Below the pieces are notes generated by a model. That model had not been told where the DNA came from and searched no databases. It was given only the letters and a program-made list of their open reading frames with translations. The translations under genes were made by a program, and so were the position numbers. From Taxawa tesnikishii (nom. ined.) (taxonomy: Eukaryota > Ascomycota > Dothideomycetes > Dothideales): 64,000 nt of DNA. Every line of letters starts with the position of its first letter. The stretch's first letter is position 1. Of this stretch, positions 43,990 through 56,184 are shown piece by piece. The stretch covers positions 62,001-126,000 of the forward strand of contig JAPDRO010000011.1 in assembly GCA_030247885.1 (NCBI GenBank). The letters run 5' to 3'.

Positions 43990-46085
43990 ATGCCCGATAA
44001 TGGAGATGTAGTGGAGGAGCCTTCAGCCGCTCCGGAAACAGCTGTAGAGCAAACACCTACGGAGACGGACGATACTACTGATCAAGACGCATCCAAAGAA
44101 GAAGCTGGCCATGGCGAGGAGAGCAAAATTGCGTCCAGCCAACCCCAGATCAATCTTGAAGAATCCGGCGAGCTGACGCCGCCTCCGTTACCGCCACGAC
44201 CAGGGCAGTTGGATCTTCTGAGCGAGCGCGATGCTGGCTCAGGCTCTTTGCGCGTGCGGAGTAAACCTTCGCGGCCGCAGTTGATATCGAAACCGACAAC
44301 GGCGCTTTCGGTTACAGATGTGCATATCCAAAATCATTGGGATGCTTCCAGACCTCCGTCTTCCCCAACGAGCCGAGCCGTGTCCAGGAGACAGAGTTTG
44401 GCGACCATAGGCCGTTTTGCCAGTCACAATGGTAGTGACGCAGACGATGCAGGCAGTGTTTACAGTAAAGCGCCCACTCTAGGGCCTGGAGAGGATGTGG
44501 AGAGTTTGCTAGGTGTTGTAAACTCCGAGACTCCAGCTTGGAAGGCACTGAGTGCACAGCTGGAGATGGAGAATCCTTTCGAAAAGGTTCTCGACGAGAA
44601 TGACATTCTCAACATCAAAATGCAGCATGAATTCGACGAATTGGCTGAGATCAATGCGGAAGGCACGAACGAAGGTAATTGGACGTTGTGGACAGCATTT
44701 GGTTACGGGCTGACACTTTGCACGCGTAGAGCAGGTGTTGATGTCGTGGAAGGCAAAACTAAAACATTTCATGATTCTTTCGTCAGCTGGGAAACCTATA
44801 TGGAGTCGTCATGGCGATGACCAGCTGATATCGAGCTACATCGGAATTGTGCAGACTCTCATCTCCTTTTACCAGGGCGCGAACAACAACCTCAGGGGGT
44901 TCACAGCAGGCAACGTCCGCTTCGTCATTCTCATGAAGGGGCATCTTAATCTCGTAGCAATCAGTCGGCTCGGTGAGAGCGACGCCCAGCTGCGCACGCA
45001 ACTCGAAGCGCTGTACATGCAGATCCTGTCCACTCTCACCTTGCCGAACATGCAGCGCATGTTTTCTAACAGACCATCTACGGACCTGCGACGTCCGCTC
45101 CAGGGCACGGAGGTCTTGCTCGACGCGCTCGCGGACGGCTTCACTCGAGGCTCGCCTTCGACGCTGTTGTCCGCTCTGGAGTGTCTGAAGCTGCGAAAAT
45201 CTCAGCGTCAAGTCGTCAACAACACACTCTTGAAGGTCCGCTCGCCGAGCCTTTTGTACGGCTTGATCGTAGCTGGCGGACGTCTAGTAAGCGTCGTCAG
45301 GCCGAAGAAGCACTCACTGCACCCTGGAGACCTGCATCTTATCTTCAACATGCTTTTCGAAGCGGGCAGCGTGAAAGCAGGCGGTGGCGAGAACTGGATA
45401 CCTCTCTGCCTTCCTGGTTTCAACAACACTGGATACCTCTACATGTACGTCAGCTTCCTCAGCGCGAGTGGAGAGCAGACATCGGAGAGGCCTGCGTCTG
45501 CAGCGGGCAAGGACGACGAAGTCGCCATTATCCTCATCAGTGCGAATAAGGAAGGCTTCTTCGAATTGCGGCAAATGCGCGATGATCTCGTCGATGTGAG
45601 TCCATCTACTTCCCCACCCTTTGGAACCCTGTTCCCAGCGAACTAATCACTACGTGCAGGAGTTACATAAGAATGGCAGCATGTCCATCATCAGCACCGC
45701 CGTCCACCGTGGTCATCCCACCTGCGCTGAGCTTGTCCCGAACACCGTACTCCGCCACTTCATCTACAAATCACGTGGCAACGTACAATACACGATGCCC
45801 TCTTTTGAGCCCCATTTTCGCAGTCTCGTTTCACGGCGTCGGCTACTATCGCTCTACCACACGCTACACGCGAGTATTCATAACAGGACAGCGCACCTGA
45901 AGGTTCAACACTGTGTAAGCCACGAGAGTATTTCTCTGGCTTGGGAAACGCCGATGTTCGAATTGTACTGCGTGGCGGGCCCGAAGGCGTCGAGGGAAGC
46001 GCTGGCGAAAGGCGCTAACAAAGTCATCCAATGGATCAGGCGGGAGGAGGAGCGTGTTTTTATAATTGGTGGAGCCGTCTTTTAA
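43990..46085 (+). CDS. MON1: Vacuolar fusion protein Mon1
   Basis: Three exons (43990-44674, 44730-45595, 45660-46085) give 658 residues. A disordered acidic/Pro-rich N-terminus of about 200 residues is followed by the longin-fold trio of Mon1: [39 protein letters not shown], then [33 protein letters not shown] and [21 protein letters not shown]. The C-terminal domain ends [20 protein letters not shown]. With Ccz1 it is the GEF for Ypt7/Rab7 and drives endosome-to-vacuole maturation and autophagosome fusion; in plant pathogens it is needed for infection structures. The frame is intact throughout. Confidence 0.93.
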
Positions 46086-46450
46086 GTCGAGTGTAAAGGA
46101 TCAGAGGTATTGCCAGCCGCAGGGGTGCGAAGCCGAGCCAGAATGCCGTAATGGCTCTCCAAGAAGGGTGAGAATACTGTTCAGAGTCATTCAGGGTCGC
46201 AAAAGGTCCGGAAGAACTCTTTGAACGGTATGGAAACCTCTTCAAGTGAGTAGACCTCCCCGTTGATGGCTCTCTGATGCAGGCTAACCATCGTTCAAGA
46301 AGAGAAACGATAGCCAGCTTCTACAGCTACCGGAGAGGGACACATAACACCACTCGTTCTCGACACCTGGCACGAAGGGTCCAAATCAGGATACCGTTTC
46401 AAGTACCAAGCGGATTACGGAAGGGTGGTCCTTGACCTCGTCGTTTGTGG
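46086..46450. other. Convergent 3' intergenic region
   Basis: Between the ends of MON1 and the next minus-strand gene. Nothing recognised. Confidence 0.5.
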
Positions 46451-47335
46451 TCAATGCATGAATCGCCAATCTGTCAGACCGGAAATCCTACGCCCCATCT
46501 CCACCCAAAAGAAAAGTAGTAAAAGTCCAACAATTATTTTGGCATGGCGCGGCAGAGCTGCGAACCTTCTCCGCCGTCGTTGTGGCGCCATACCGCCTCC
46601 TTTCTCCAGACCCTCCCACCACGATTTCTCATACACAGCCCACTGGTTCCGGCACCCCCATGCCTCCCTCTTCGCTCTCTCCGCATACGGCCTGATCACA
46701 TACCTGATATGCATATCGCAGCGTCTCGCATCGAAGTCTCTCCACGTTTGCCATGCTACCACATCCATCCTTTCGCCTTTCCTAGCTACCTCTACCACCT
46801 CCAGCATCTCCGCGTTCTGGTGTTCGTCCCCCGCCACATCCACAACCTCCAACACCGGTACCCCGAGTTCCCTCAATGCCGCCGCATCTTCTCTCGCCGC
46901 CCTGGCCTGCGAAGCGGAAGTGTGTGCAGCGTGGTAGAAGACCGCGAGATCGGGCTGCGGCAGCACAACAGCTTTTCGATATCCATCCATCGTCACCCAG
47001 CGAGTCCCCAGTTCCAGAACATCAAGGCGGCAGCCACAGCTCGCAGCGGCTGGGGCAAGCGCGGGAGAAGACAGGGCGAGCGCGTTGTAGATTAGTTTGT
47101 GGCGGAAGCTGCCCGGGATGGCATGGGCTCCCGTTTGCCGAAGTTGAGTGGAAGTGGTCGTCGTTAGTGGAGCTGCGAGACATGAGTCGGGGATGCCGCG
47201 TTTGTGGTAGGCAAAGCAATGCAGCAGGGAGAAAGGTGGGAGAAGTATGAGAAGAAGACGTACTCGAATGCCCGGACGCTTTCCAAGCTCGAGCGAGCTG
47301 GGCAAGGATGCTTTCTCTAGCGAGGCGGCAGCCAT
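46451..47335 (-). CDS. Unknown fungal protein with C-terminal membrane anchor
   Basis: Starts at the Met of MAAASLEKASLP (294 codons as an open frame). A GTACGT right after LGKRPGIR could open an intron whose acceptor I cannot fix, so residues about 30-75 may be non-coding. The core reads SSPALAPAAASCGCR, LELGTRWVTMDGYRKAVVLPQPDLAVF, then DEHQNAEMLEVVEVARKGERMDVV. The tail has basic RRRRR followed by a single helix (IIVGLLLLFFWVEM), typical of a tail-anchored membrane protein. No enzyme family recognised. Probably an endomembrane or mitochondrial outer-membrane protein, by analogy with other tail anchors. Confidence 0.5.
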   Translation of the reverse strand: MAAASLEKASLPSSLELGKRPGIRVRLLLILLPPFSLLHCFAYHKRGIPDSCLAAPLTTTTSTQLRQTGAHAIPGSFRHKLIYNALALSSPALAPAAASCGCRLDVLELGTRWVTMDGYRKAVVLPQPDLAVFYHAAHTSASQARAAREDAAALRELGVPVLEVVDVAGDEHQNAEMLEVVEVARKGERMDVVAWQTWRDFDARRCDMHIRYVIRPYAERAKREAWGCRNQWAVYEKSWWEGLEKGGGMAPQRRRRRFAALPRHAKIIVGLLLLFFWVEMGRRISGLTDWRFMH

Positions 47336-48164
47336 GGTATTGAATGTGTGAGTATTGACCGTCCTGAACACGGACGTCGTTGGCCCAGGTCGTTTTGGTT
47401 TCGTAGGAGCCCACCCCGTGAAGCGATATATGCTGGTTTTCCATAGCAGATACAAAGTGTTGTATTCGTCTCGAAATGGAAAATAGAATTCCAGGAGGTC
47501 TTCCAATTGCAAGACGAGATGAGAAATAAGACTGATGGACTCAATCCTCGAGGATGGTGGGGGACGCTTGTGTTGTTTTATCATACATTCTTCGGTAGGC
47601 AGCAGGATAACCCCAATCCGGCTAGTGCGGTACACATCGGTACCTGTCAGCTTGTCGATCCCTCAATTCTATCAACATCTTATGGGTCACAAAGTGCACA
47701 TAAAACGCTCTTTGGTTACAGGAACAACCCTTTTTCCGTCCTCACTACGGCAACATGGACACGCCTTAGTCCTCGCTTCCGCTACCAAAGCCCAGGTCAC
47801 AACCTATTTGGCGCTTTTCTTTTCCACGCATATGACCGTTGATGCAGACCCAATGAATGCACCGCACCAGCCATAGGGTTGGTCTCCAAAGGGACAGATC
47901 ATTGAGCTAACACAGTACGAAGAACTGAGTCTGTCACGAGCAGCAACAACTGCAATGCAGTCTTTAACGGAGTGCCCATTGTCTTGTGTTTCCATCTGAA
48001 TACGTCTTTGTCTGATAACCTTTCCCAATCAACGTTGTTTCGAGGCGCTTCCCTATAGCATGAGCGTCCATTTCTTTTACCGTATTCGCAAGCGCACTGA
48101 GTCCCGATCATACTGCCTGTTCCGGCATCCTGCAAGCCTGGCATGTTCCTCCATCATTCCCCCT
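47336..48164. other. Intergenic, nothing supported
   Basis: About 830 bp. Overlapping short frames without features. Promoter of the tail-anchored protein and 3' flank of the MYND gene. Confidence 0.45.
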
Positions 48165-50997
48165 TCATTTGCCGCACTCCTTCTTGTGTGCCTTCCAGGC
48201 GGCTTTTTGACAAGCGTGGTTGCAGTACTTGACCTTTCTGCAGCGAGCGCAAGCCTTCAAGCCCGTCTTGACGGTGCCACAGTGACCGCATGCATCCTCA
48301 GCATCTCCGACTTCGCCGATGATGCGTCCTGGAGAGTGCGAAGTTGTGACTCGGGCAGACGCGCCTCGAGCTGACGACCGCTGAGCAGAAGCTCCACGAA
48401 GCTCAGACTCGTTGTTGCGCGAGGGTAACTCCGGCATCATGGGCTCGACGTAGGGGACAGCAGAGAGTAGAGGGATGGCGATGCGGGTGGCATATTTGGC
48501 GAAGTTGTCCAACTCGGCTGGCATGTGCTGCGCGTCCTTTCCATTACCGCAAGAGCAAATGGACATCTCACCATGCGCGGTCGAGAGTGGGATCGTGCCT
48601 GTTTTGTATTCGCATTCTGACGTGTGATTCCAGGTACGGCAGCGCTCTGCGATAGCGGGAAAGAGACGCTTCCAGAGGACCATCTCCTCCTTGCTGACTG
48701 CGAGACCCATGGTGGCTCCAATGTGTTTGTGAGTAGCTTCCAGAGCTTTCTGGAATGGGCGGTTGTCGAGCCGAGCGGTTGTGATAGGAACAAGGAAGGC
48801 ATCCAAGAAGACGGTGCCCACGTTTAGGTCATGGCGAAGTGCGTTTGCAAAGATAAGAGTGTCACAGTCGCCGTCCTCGGTTAAGCGGAAGATATGTATG
48901 TTCTTCCTACGAGCCTTGGGATGGTGTCCGATTAAGGCCAAACACAAAAGCGCAACGGTCTCCTTGTATTGGAGTAATGGCGTCTTCAGCGATGTTTGGG
49001 CGTTGGATTTGTTGAGGGCATGTTCCACCTGGCTCAACATCGTGCTGAAGAGAAGCTCTAGCCACTTGAAGCTGGACTCTGACGCAGTGACTGGCGGTTG
49101 ACGGCCGATGTTGGTACGTCCCATTCCCCAGGGTAGCAGTTTGCCGTTTCCTTGATCAATGACCGGAAAGGGATCAAGGTTGTATCCTCCAGGCTTGGAA
49201 GCCGAAGAAGCGGGCGCCGCCAACTCGATCCACGAAGACTTCCGTGCGATCCTCGTTCTGCAAGCGTTGCCATCCATTCGCAAGTGCTATGAGTCCAACA
49301 AGTGTAAGACGCGTGTAAAAGTCCAGATCACCCGCCAGAGGGTTGGTCATCTTGCGCATCATGACTTCCATCCGAATGCTGATGTCTTCCGCCTCTCTGA
49401 ACATGGAAAGGTAGGTTTGCATAAAGAACGAAGCCAGTTGATGGGGATCTTCACGTACAAGACGTAGAGAGGGCTCGTCAGTGTCGCTGCTGAACTGTGA
49501 AACAGCTCTATCACCATGGAAGGCCGGGCACCAAGGGAAGCGCATACGGAATTGCCCTTGCTTGCCGAGTGTATCCGGTACAAGGGCAAGTTGCCGGTCG
49601 ACATGGGCAGGATCCGTCGTGCTCCCAATGACATGGCCCACTGGGGTGATTCCGAACAGCATGGATAATGTGGTGACGTTTGCGTGAAGCAGCGTCTCGA
49701 GAGTTTTGTCCGGCTGATCCGCTCCTTTGAGAAGGGTTTCGTTGTAGAGGATCGAACTGGGACGGCCTTTCAAGAGAGGCACGACGGCTGGCAAGACATT
49801 CAAAATGCCGACATGATCAATCACGTTTGAAGTATCGATGATGTCAAATCGGTGAGAAATATTCTCGCATTCCTTCAGGTTCAACAATGCTCCACTCCAT
49901 GGCTTGACGTACGTATGAGTGTTGGTAGGAAGGATGGCAGACGAACCAATGTTCTGCAGCTCATGTGCGAAGCTGACAGCTTCACCACAATGGATCAGGA
50001 TTGAGACGGCACGGTTGGAGGAATACTTGCCGAAGCTGTGACACCAGGCATAGAATTGAGCCTTGGCGAGTTGCACAAGCGAAGCGATGCTCTTCGATTC
50101 TGGTTTGGAGACATCGAACGCTTCAGCGAGGTGGAATCCCAGCAAGGGGTCGGAACCATAATGGACAGCAAATTTGCCCGATAGGTCTGATGAAATGGAC
50201 ATGAGCGGGTTCACCCGGCCACTGTTGTCGCGATGAAGAGCGGACACGTCGTCATCGTTGCCTGCAACAACACCAGTTTCCCAGAACCGCATGAAGGCAT
50301 CGCTCATGGTGTTTACGGCTTCCATCCAGTGAGCTCCAGCTGCGCGAAGCCCATGCAAGGCGCCACCGCCTTCACCGACACGAACATCGAAGACAGATTT
50401 GATGTCTTTCCTGATCTTTGTGTCTTGATGAGTGGAGTGCGGTTCGGCATAAGAAGCCCAGAAGCGCCGCACTTGCTCCAGAGTGTGGTCGTTCAGGAAT
50501 CTGAAGGCAGCTCCATGGGACGATCCTTGCCATGTTGACATGCTTTCCGACGCGACGAAGAGCTCCTTCGCATGTTGCTGGATCATGGCCAGATCTTTGC
50601 TGGTAATGAGAAAATGATAGTAGATGTTCCACAGTGAGGCTAGAGTGCCGTCGTCTTCGTTCGTCAAAGTATGAACATTCTTGGCGATGAAGGTGAAGAG
50701 GAAGACGTTGCGAGCTGGAGCATTGTCAGTATTCGTGCGGGTCATGATCATGGTGATCATCTTACCCAGAACAGCTGGATCAAAGTCGCAAACTACGAAA
50801 CCAAACTTGCATCCAGCGTTGTGTGCGTCCTCAGACCAGAGAGAGAACAGGATGTTGCGAACATCACCACATGCAAGGAGGAGTATCTTGATGTTCTCTT
50901 CGCCTTGCGGCCGGACGTCGCAGAAGAGGTTGACAGCAGGCGTGTTGCCGATGGGATAGAAGAAGTATTTCCGGTTGACGTATGTTGGGGTGAGCAT
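48165..50997 (-). CDS. DUF4470 - MYND-finger protein, one frame discontinuity
   Basis: The N-terminus is a DUF4470 block (YPIGNTPAVNLFCDV, KILLLACGDVRNILFSLW, KFGFVVCDFDPAVLGK). A long middle region follows, ending FFGFQAWRIQ. A second frame continues LDPFPVIDQGNG, PWGMGRTNIGRQPPVTASESSFKW and closes with a MYND zinc finger (CGHCGTVKTGLKACARC, YCNHACQKAAWKAHKKEC). Together about 944 residues, the usual size and order for this fungal family. The frames meet at about 49178-49190. Here the slip needs one base fewer or two more, unlike the other slips in the window, and no intron fits. Biochemical role unknown; MYND fingers bind protein partners. Confidence 0.72.
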
Positions 50998-51348
50998 CTT
51001 GACGGTCTTTTACAGAATACCGATTTAGCGCGAAAGACGGAATGCTGATGACTGACAGTGTCTGTGCGGAAGTGTAGATGAACACTGTGGGGAAGAAGAG
51101 TTGGTAGAAAAGGACGAGCAACACGAGCCAGGAGATTTCGTGTTGTGTTGGGAAAGAGGAGCTCGTAAGGTCGTTTGTGTTCGAACGTTGTTTGCGTCTT
51201 TCCACGGCTCCGAAGATTACCGTTTGCCAGAGCGGGTTCACGCATCGAATGATGCAAGTTGAGAGTTCAGGAAAAGATAACCGTGTCGTCACCCACCACA
51301 AGTTCAACAAGACAAACACACCTTTCCGATAGTACTGCGACCACACAG
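50998..51348. other. Intergenic, nothing recognised
   Basis: A 350-bp spacer between two minus-strand genes (MYND promoter, NOSIP 3' flank). Confidence 0.5.
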
Positions 51349-52434
51349 CTAGCACTGGAATGCAACGCCAGCTCTCTTCACCATGTTCGTCTTGCCGCCG
51401 CCTGCGAATCCTGTACCTTCGCTGCTGATCTCCACCAAGCCCGGCCTGACCTTTTCTTTCTCTTCCTTGCCTGGTTTCTTCTCCTTCTTCTTCTCCGTAA
51501 CATCTGCCTGGCATACGTAGCACCTTACGACTCCCACTTCGGCATTCTTGTCGTGCGCATCTTCTTCTGTCGGTCTCATGAACTTGTCCGCGCAAGGCCT
51601 GCATATCACATGCCCGCAAGGCTTCCCTAGCATAGCTTTCGTCGCATTCGATAGCGCTTTTCGGCATGATGGGCAGCTACGAACGCTCTCTCCTGTACTA
51701 CTGTCCTTCTCCTCTGTAAAGTTTACCCCAACTAACAGCTTGAGGGAAAATTCGTGAGGTTTGTCGGTCTCGGAGCCAGGGCATATCGGGTGCAGCTTTG
51801 TTGGCTTATCGTTGCCATTTACTGCTGCCGAAGGCGTTGCAGAGGGAATCCAGAAACTCGACGCCGGGTCTTTCCTCTTTTCATCTGTGATTCTCTTCTT
51901 GCTCTTCTCCTCTTCCTCTTGTGCGATCCGGACCAGCTCAGCCTCATCGACCTCAAACTTCCTCTTCGCACCTCTCTTTTCCTCGCCCTTGCCCACCGTG
52001 TCCTCTTCCACAACCACATTTCCGTCTTTCCTGCCCACAACCTTCCTACTGGGTCCGTTCGCGCCGAGCTTGACATCCAATCCCATCTGAACCATCTCAA
52101 ACTCCTTCACCGCCCTCTCCCTTGCCTCCTCGTCATCCCTCCCCTTAGCTTCTTGTTCCTCCACCCGTTGCCGTTCGCGCTCCTTCTCTAACCGCTTGAT
52201 CTCCTTCTTCTGAGCGAGTAGATTGCTGACGGCACATTCTCTGCAGAACAAGTGACCATGGCTGGAGCAAGAGACTGGGTCGCGAGAGGGCAACAGACAT
52301 AGGTGACAGCTGCCGAACGGAAGGAAAGATTCTCGAGTCAAGCGCGTCGATTGTGAGCCCCAAGTTCCTCGTAGAGCAGCGCGCTCGTGTGAGGTGAAGA
52401 AGGCAAGAGAGGTATTCCGCTTGCTATGCGACAT
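51349..52434 (-). CDS. NOSIP-like RING/U-box E3 ubiquitin ligase
   Basis: An intronless 361-residue frame. The start [19 protein letters not shown] and the first half-RING ([25 protein letters not shown]) are diagnostic of nitric-oxide-synthase-interacting protein homologues. A Glu/Lys-rich coiled coil (about 80-190) follows. The second RING-like part has [27 protein letters not shown] and CYVCQADV, then an Lys-rich loop and the C-terminal [19 protein letters not shown]. In animals NOSIP is a nuclear E3; fungi lack the NOS partner, and homologues co-purify with late spliceosomes, so a nuclear/splicing role is the better guess. The gene looks whole. Confidence 0.87.
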   Translation of the reverse strand: MSHSKRNTSLAFFTSHERAALRGTWGSQSTRLTRESFLPFGSCHLCLLPSRDPVSCSSHGHLFCRECAVSNLLAQKKEIKRLEKERERQRVEEQEAKGRDDEEARERAVKEFEMVQMGLDVKLGANGPSRKVVGRKDGNVVVEEDTVGKGEEKRGAKRKFEVDEAELVRIAQEEEEKSKKRITDEKRKDPASSFWIPSATPSAAVNGNDKPTKLHPICPGSETDKPHEFSLKLLVGVNFTEEKDSSTGESVRSCPSCRKALSNATKAMLGKPCGHVICRPCADKFMRPTEEDAHDKNAEVGVVRCYVCQADVTEKKKEKKPGKEEKEKVRPGLVEISSEGTGFAGGGKTNMVKRAGVAFQC

Positions 52435-52695
52435 TCCGTAGCCTCGAAGTTGTATAGACAGAGCAAAACAAATAGAAGACCGCGCGTTCGCGACAGATCC
52501 TCAGTCCAGTTTGCGCGCATGTGGAAGTCGTGACAGCCGGAAAAACGGGCCGACAACGTCATTCTTGCGAGCCGAGCCGGTCGAGTTCCATGCATGCAGG
52601 GTTCGGAGGTGTGAAAGTAATTGTAGACGCGTAAACAAGAAACCAACCTTTTAACAACTCCATCATGTCAGTATCCATGTTTCGGTAACGCCTCG

Positions 52696-54018
52696 ATGCC
52701 CGCGGACGACCTTCCTGCGCAGCCATCGCTCCCGTGGCGGGCAGGCTCAGCCCTTACTACGGGTGTGGTGGGTTTTCTCTGCCGGACATTCCTCATCGGC
52801 TTGAGCAGGTTGGAGGTGAATGGATTTGATAAGTTTCAGGCACTTCTGGATGAGCGGACGGATGTCGATGGCAGGACTCGGGGGTTGATTACTGGTATGC
52901 GATCTACGCACGTATATCTCAATCGTTGTACCATTTGCTGACACTCCGTCCTGTAGCTTCAAACCATCTAAGCGTGTACGTACGTAAAACCGACCAGGTC
53001 AGCTGTCTGTTATTCGGCATGCTCTGACATGTTTGAATAGCATGGATGATCCTATCGTTTGGGGAGTGCTCCCTTATGCGCGCCATTGGAATCCCGACAA
53101 TATGCGCTGGAGTCTTGCCAGCCATGACCTGGCTTTCCAGAACAAGTACGTCCACAGCCCCTTGCTTGGTCTGTGGAAGCCGCTAATGGTGTGCTGAACA
53201 GAGCGTCATCTCTGTTCTTCTCGCTCGGCAATACTTTGCCCACTCATCGTCTCGCACACTCGCCCCATGGAGGCCTTTTCCAACCTACAATGACCCAGGC
53301 CATTCGCCTTCTCTCGCGCGGCCCGTTCCCAGCACCAACGCCGGCCTCACTCCCTTCCGCACGCTTCTCCTCGCCTGATCTGTCTGATCCTTTCACCGGA
53401 CCCCATCTCACGTATACCACCAACGGAGAAGACACTTTCCCTAGTCCCTCGTCCTACGCATCGCGCCGTCACGCCTGGGTTCACATCTTTCCGGAGGGTA
53501 AAGTTCACCAGAAGACAGACAAAACCATGCGATACTTCAAGTGGGGTATCTCGCGTCTTTTGCTGGAATCAGAACCGTGTCCGGACCTGGTGCCTATCTG
53601 GATTGAGGGATTTGATTCAGTCATGCACGAGAGCAGGAAATTTCCACGGTTCGTCCCTCGTTCCGGAAAAGACATCTCGGTCACATTTGGAGACAAAGTG
53701 GATACGGAAGCGGTTTTTGGAGACTTGAGGGACAGGTGGGCTACATTGAAGAAGAGGGTCAGAGAACAGCAGGGTAGCGGAAAAGCAGACGAGCTAGGAA
53801 TCATCACAGATGAAGAGTTGATGCACGGTGCGGAAGCTGTGGCTCTTAGAAAGGAGTGTACGATGCGTGTGCGACAAGAGGTGTTGAAGGTGCGGAGAAG
53901 TAGAGGATTGCCGGATGAGGATCCCAAGGTCGGATTGGTGGAGACGTGGGCGCAAGAAGGCAGCACAGGGAAGAAGGAGGGCAAGATGGAGGACGGCAGT
54001 TGGATTAAGGATACTTGA
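52696..54018 (+). CDS. TAZ1: Tafazzin (mitochondrial phospholipid transacylase)
   Basis: Four exons (52696-52894, 52957-52975, 53041-53145, 53202-54018) give 379 residues. The second exon is only 19 nt and supplies the catalytic His of the HX4D acyltransferase motif, which is completed in exon 3 (NHLSVMDDP). Further motifs: LASHDLAFQNK, FFSLGNTLPTHR, HIFPEGKVHQ, MRYFKWGISRLLLES and VPIWIEGFD. Tafazzins remodel cardiolipin acyl chains by CoA-independent transacylation at mitochondrial membranes. The fungal insert between the Arg motif and FPEG (APTPASLPSARF...) is Ser/Pro-rich. Reading frame and phases are intact. Confidence 0.9.
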
Positions 54019-54984
54019 GCCCATCCGGTCCTGTATTGAATTGGATCTGTACTTCACTGATGTTGTGTTATTAGAAAGACCGTGCGATCTCGATACTTCT
54101 ACGTATGTCCTTGTTGAGTCAGAGTAACAGCTCATTCGGTCAATACGTACTTCTACCAGCAACGTCATGGTTTAGAGCCTGGCGAGGCCGAGACGTGGCT
54201 GAGCCCCTGCGCACTTCTGTTGGATATCAAGTCGAGCGTAGGGTACATTGCGTTGCCTCCTTCTATGCGCGAGATGGCCGCAAAACCCTATACTCCAACC
54301 TTCGTCGCTTCCTTCCCGCTAGCTTGGACAAGGACTACACACAGAACCACGCAAAGATCTTGTGACGCTTTCAAAGACGACACCTCCTTGACAGTCGGGC
54401 ACGCAATACAACATGTAGACCAGGCCCGCGGAGATGAGCTACGTTGCCAGCGCCTTGAGATATGGCCGACGACGGCAGCTACTCTTCCGAACTTGGGAGT
54501 TCAACCCAACCCAGAATGCTGTACCTAATCCCGTCCAACAACATCCCTAATCGGAGGTATTGAAGGTCAACGAAACGGACCGGAGTCATGGGGGTCTACG
54601 TAGCGTCCTGTTTTTCTCAAATACATCCACCGCTGCCAGCCAAGCCAACAAGAAAGAATTGGTGTCATGTAGGTTTGAGGCACTGCTTGATATTGTTGAA
54701 CTTGATGTGAATGATTGGACCTATCAGCCGTACCCTTTGTGCCCTTCCTCAGAATCGCGAAACCGTGTGTTAGCGGAGCATAAGGTATGTAGTGGCACAA
54801 AGGGCGTTGGCATCACAAGTTGCAGAAAGGGACAGGCAACTGATGTTGAAGTGGAGCATCTGAGCACGTCGTTGTTACAGCTGGGCTGATGCCACTTCGG
54901 GGTTCGGAGGCAATCAAGGCATGCGTGTAGAGAAACTACACCAAGTCTCATGTAGGCTCTAAGGAAACGCCGCTCACAGATACA
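54019..54984. other. Convergent intergenic region, nothing supported
   Basis: About 970 bp between the 3' ends of TAZ1 and the dehydrogenase. Short frames without features. Confidence 0.45.
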
Positions 54985-56184
54985 CTACTTGCGCTCACTC
55001 TCGTTCAACCACTTGTACACCACCCTCGCATCTTTGCCCTTGTACCTCTCATCACTGCTCGCCTCCTCAAACGCCTCCAGCGTCGGCTTGTCGAGAATTG
55101 TCCTCGCGCCCACCATTTCCGCCAGCTGGCTGCCCATCTGCAACACATGCTTGCACAGCTCGATCCTGAACCCGCCCTCGTAGTTCCGCGAACTCGGTAC
55201 GTTGGCCTGCACGCCCGGTACCGGATTGCTCTTGCTCGTAACCCAGCACTGACCGCCACTCACGTTGATGACGTCTGTGAGCAGCTTGACGTTCAAGCCC
55301 ATTTTCGTCCCGATGTTCAGCGCTTCGGAGGCCGCGAGCGAGGTGATGGCGGAGAGGTAATTGTTGATGACCTTGAACGCAGTCCCCGCGCCAACGCCGC
55401 CGCAGTGGAACACTGCGTCCTTCAGACCCATGTGGCTCAGCACATCCTTAACGGCAGGGAAGACCGAGGCATCATCTGCCCCGACCATGAAGGTCAGAGT
55501 ACCCGCTTCTGCGCCCATCGGGCCACCGGAGACAGGAGCGTCGACGAACGTCAGTGAGGCTCCGGAAGGCAGTTCCGAAGCGGTGTCTTTGGTTGCTTTC
55601 GCGACTTCCAGGATCGTGCTGGTTTCGATCGTGCCGCACTCCATGATGATCTTCTTCTGTGGTGAGGACTTGGCTGCTTCCTTTGCCCCGGCTAAGATCC
55701 CACTTTGACCTAGGTAAACGTCTTTCACGGCCGTGTGCGTGGGAAGCATCGTTATGACCATGTTCTGTGTTCCAAGCCATACCGTCAGCGCATTGCACAA
55801 CCGCGTGTCTCCTGCTATCATGCCCTGATCAGATGTCATCTCCATCGTGGATCTGGATCCGGGGCTGCTGGGGACGAGAGAATGAGAAACCAACCAACTC
55901 ACAGCTATCTGAACGGCTTCGGCACCGTTTTGCACCACCTCAACTGGCCCCTTGCCCTCCGTCTGTTTCTGAAACCGGTCCAGTGCGTCTTTGCTCACGT
56001 CGCAGATCAATAGCTTGTCTGACGAAGGCATCTTCGAGCGCAGGTTCACGGCCATCGGGTAACCCATCACCCCCAGGCCTGATGCACAGTCAGCTCAGTT
56101 CCTCACTTCTCTGAACCAATGCTGGATCTCGCAACACGCTGGACACACACCTATGAAAGCGATCGTGTTCGGCGCAGAAGTCAT
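54985..56184 (-). CDS. 3-hydroxyisobutyrate dehydrogenase-like enzyme
   Basis: Three exons (56184-56151, 56078-55903, 55764-54985) give 329 residues. Exon 1 (34 nt) encodes MTSAPNTIAFI and joins GLGVMGYPMAVNL, the NAD-binding loop. The substrate motif DAPVSGGPMGAEAGTLTFM and the catalytic Lys in GAGTAFKVINNYL are present, followed by SGGQCWVTSKSNPVPG. These mark the beta-hydroxyacid dehydrogenase family, here closest to HIBADH of valine catabolism, which oxidises 3-hydroxyisobutyrate to methylmalonate semialdehyde. No strong presequence is seen, so mitochondrial location is uncertain. GLYR-type succinic-semialdehyde reductases are related alternatives. Confidence 0.88.

Noticed and set aside
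48060-49467. Plus-strand frames across the MYND gene
   Set aside because: Antisense shadows of the MYND coding sequence.
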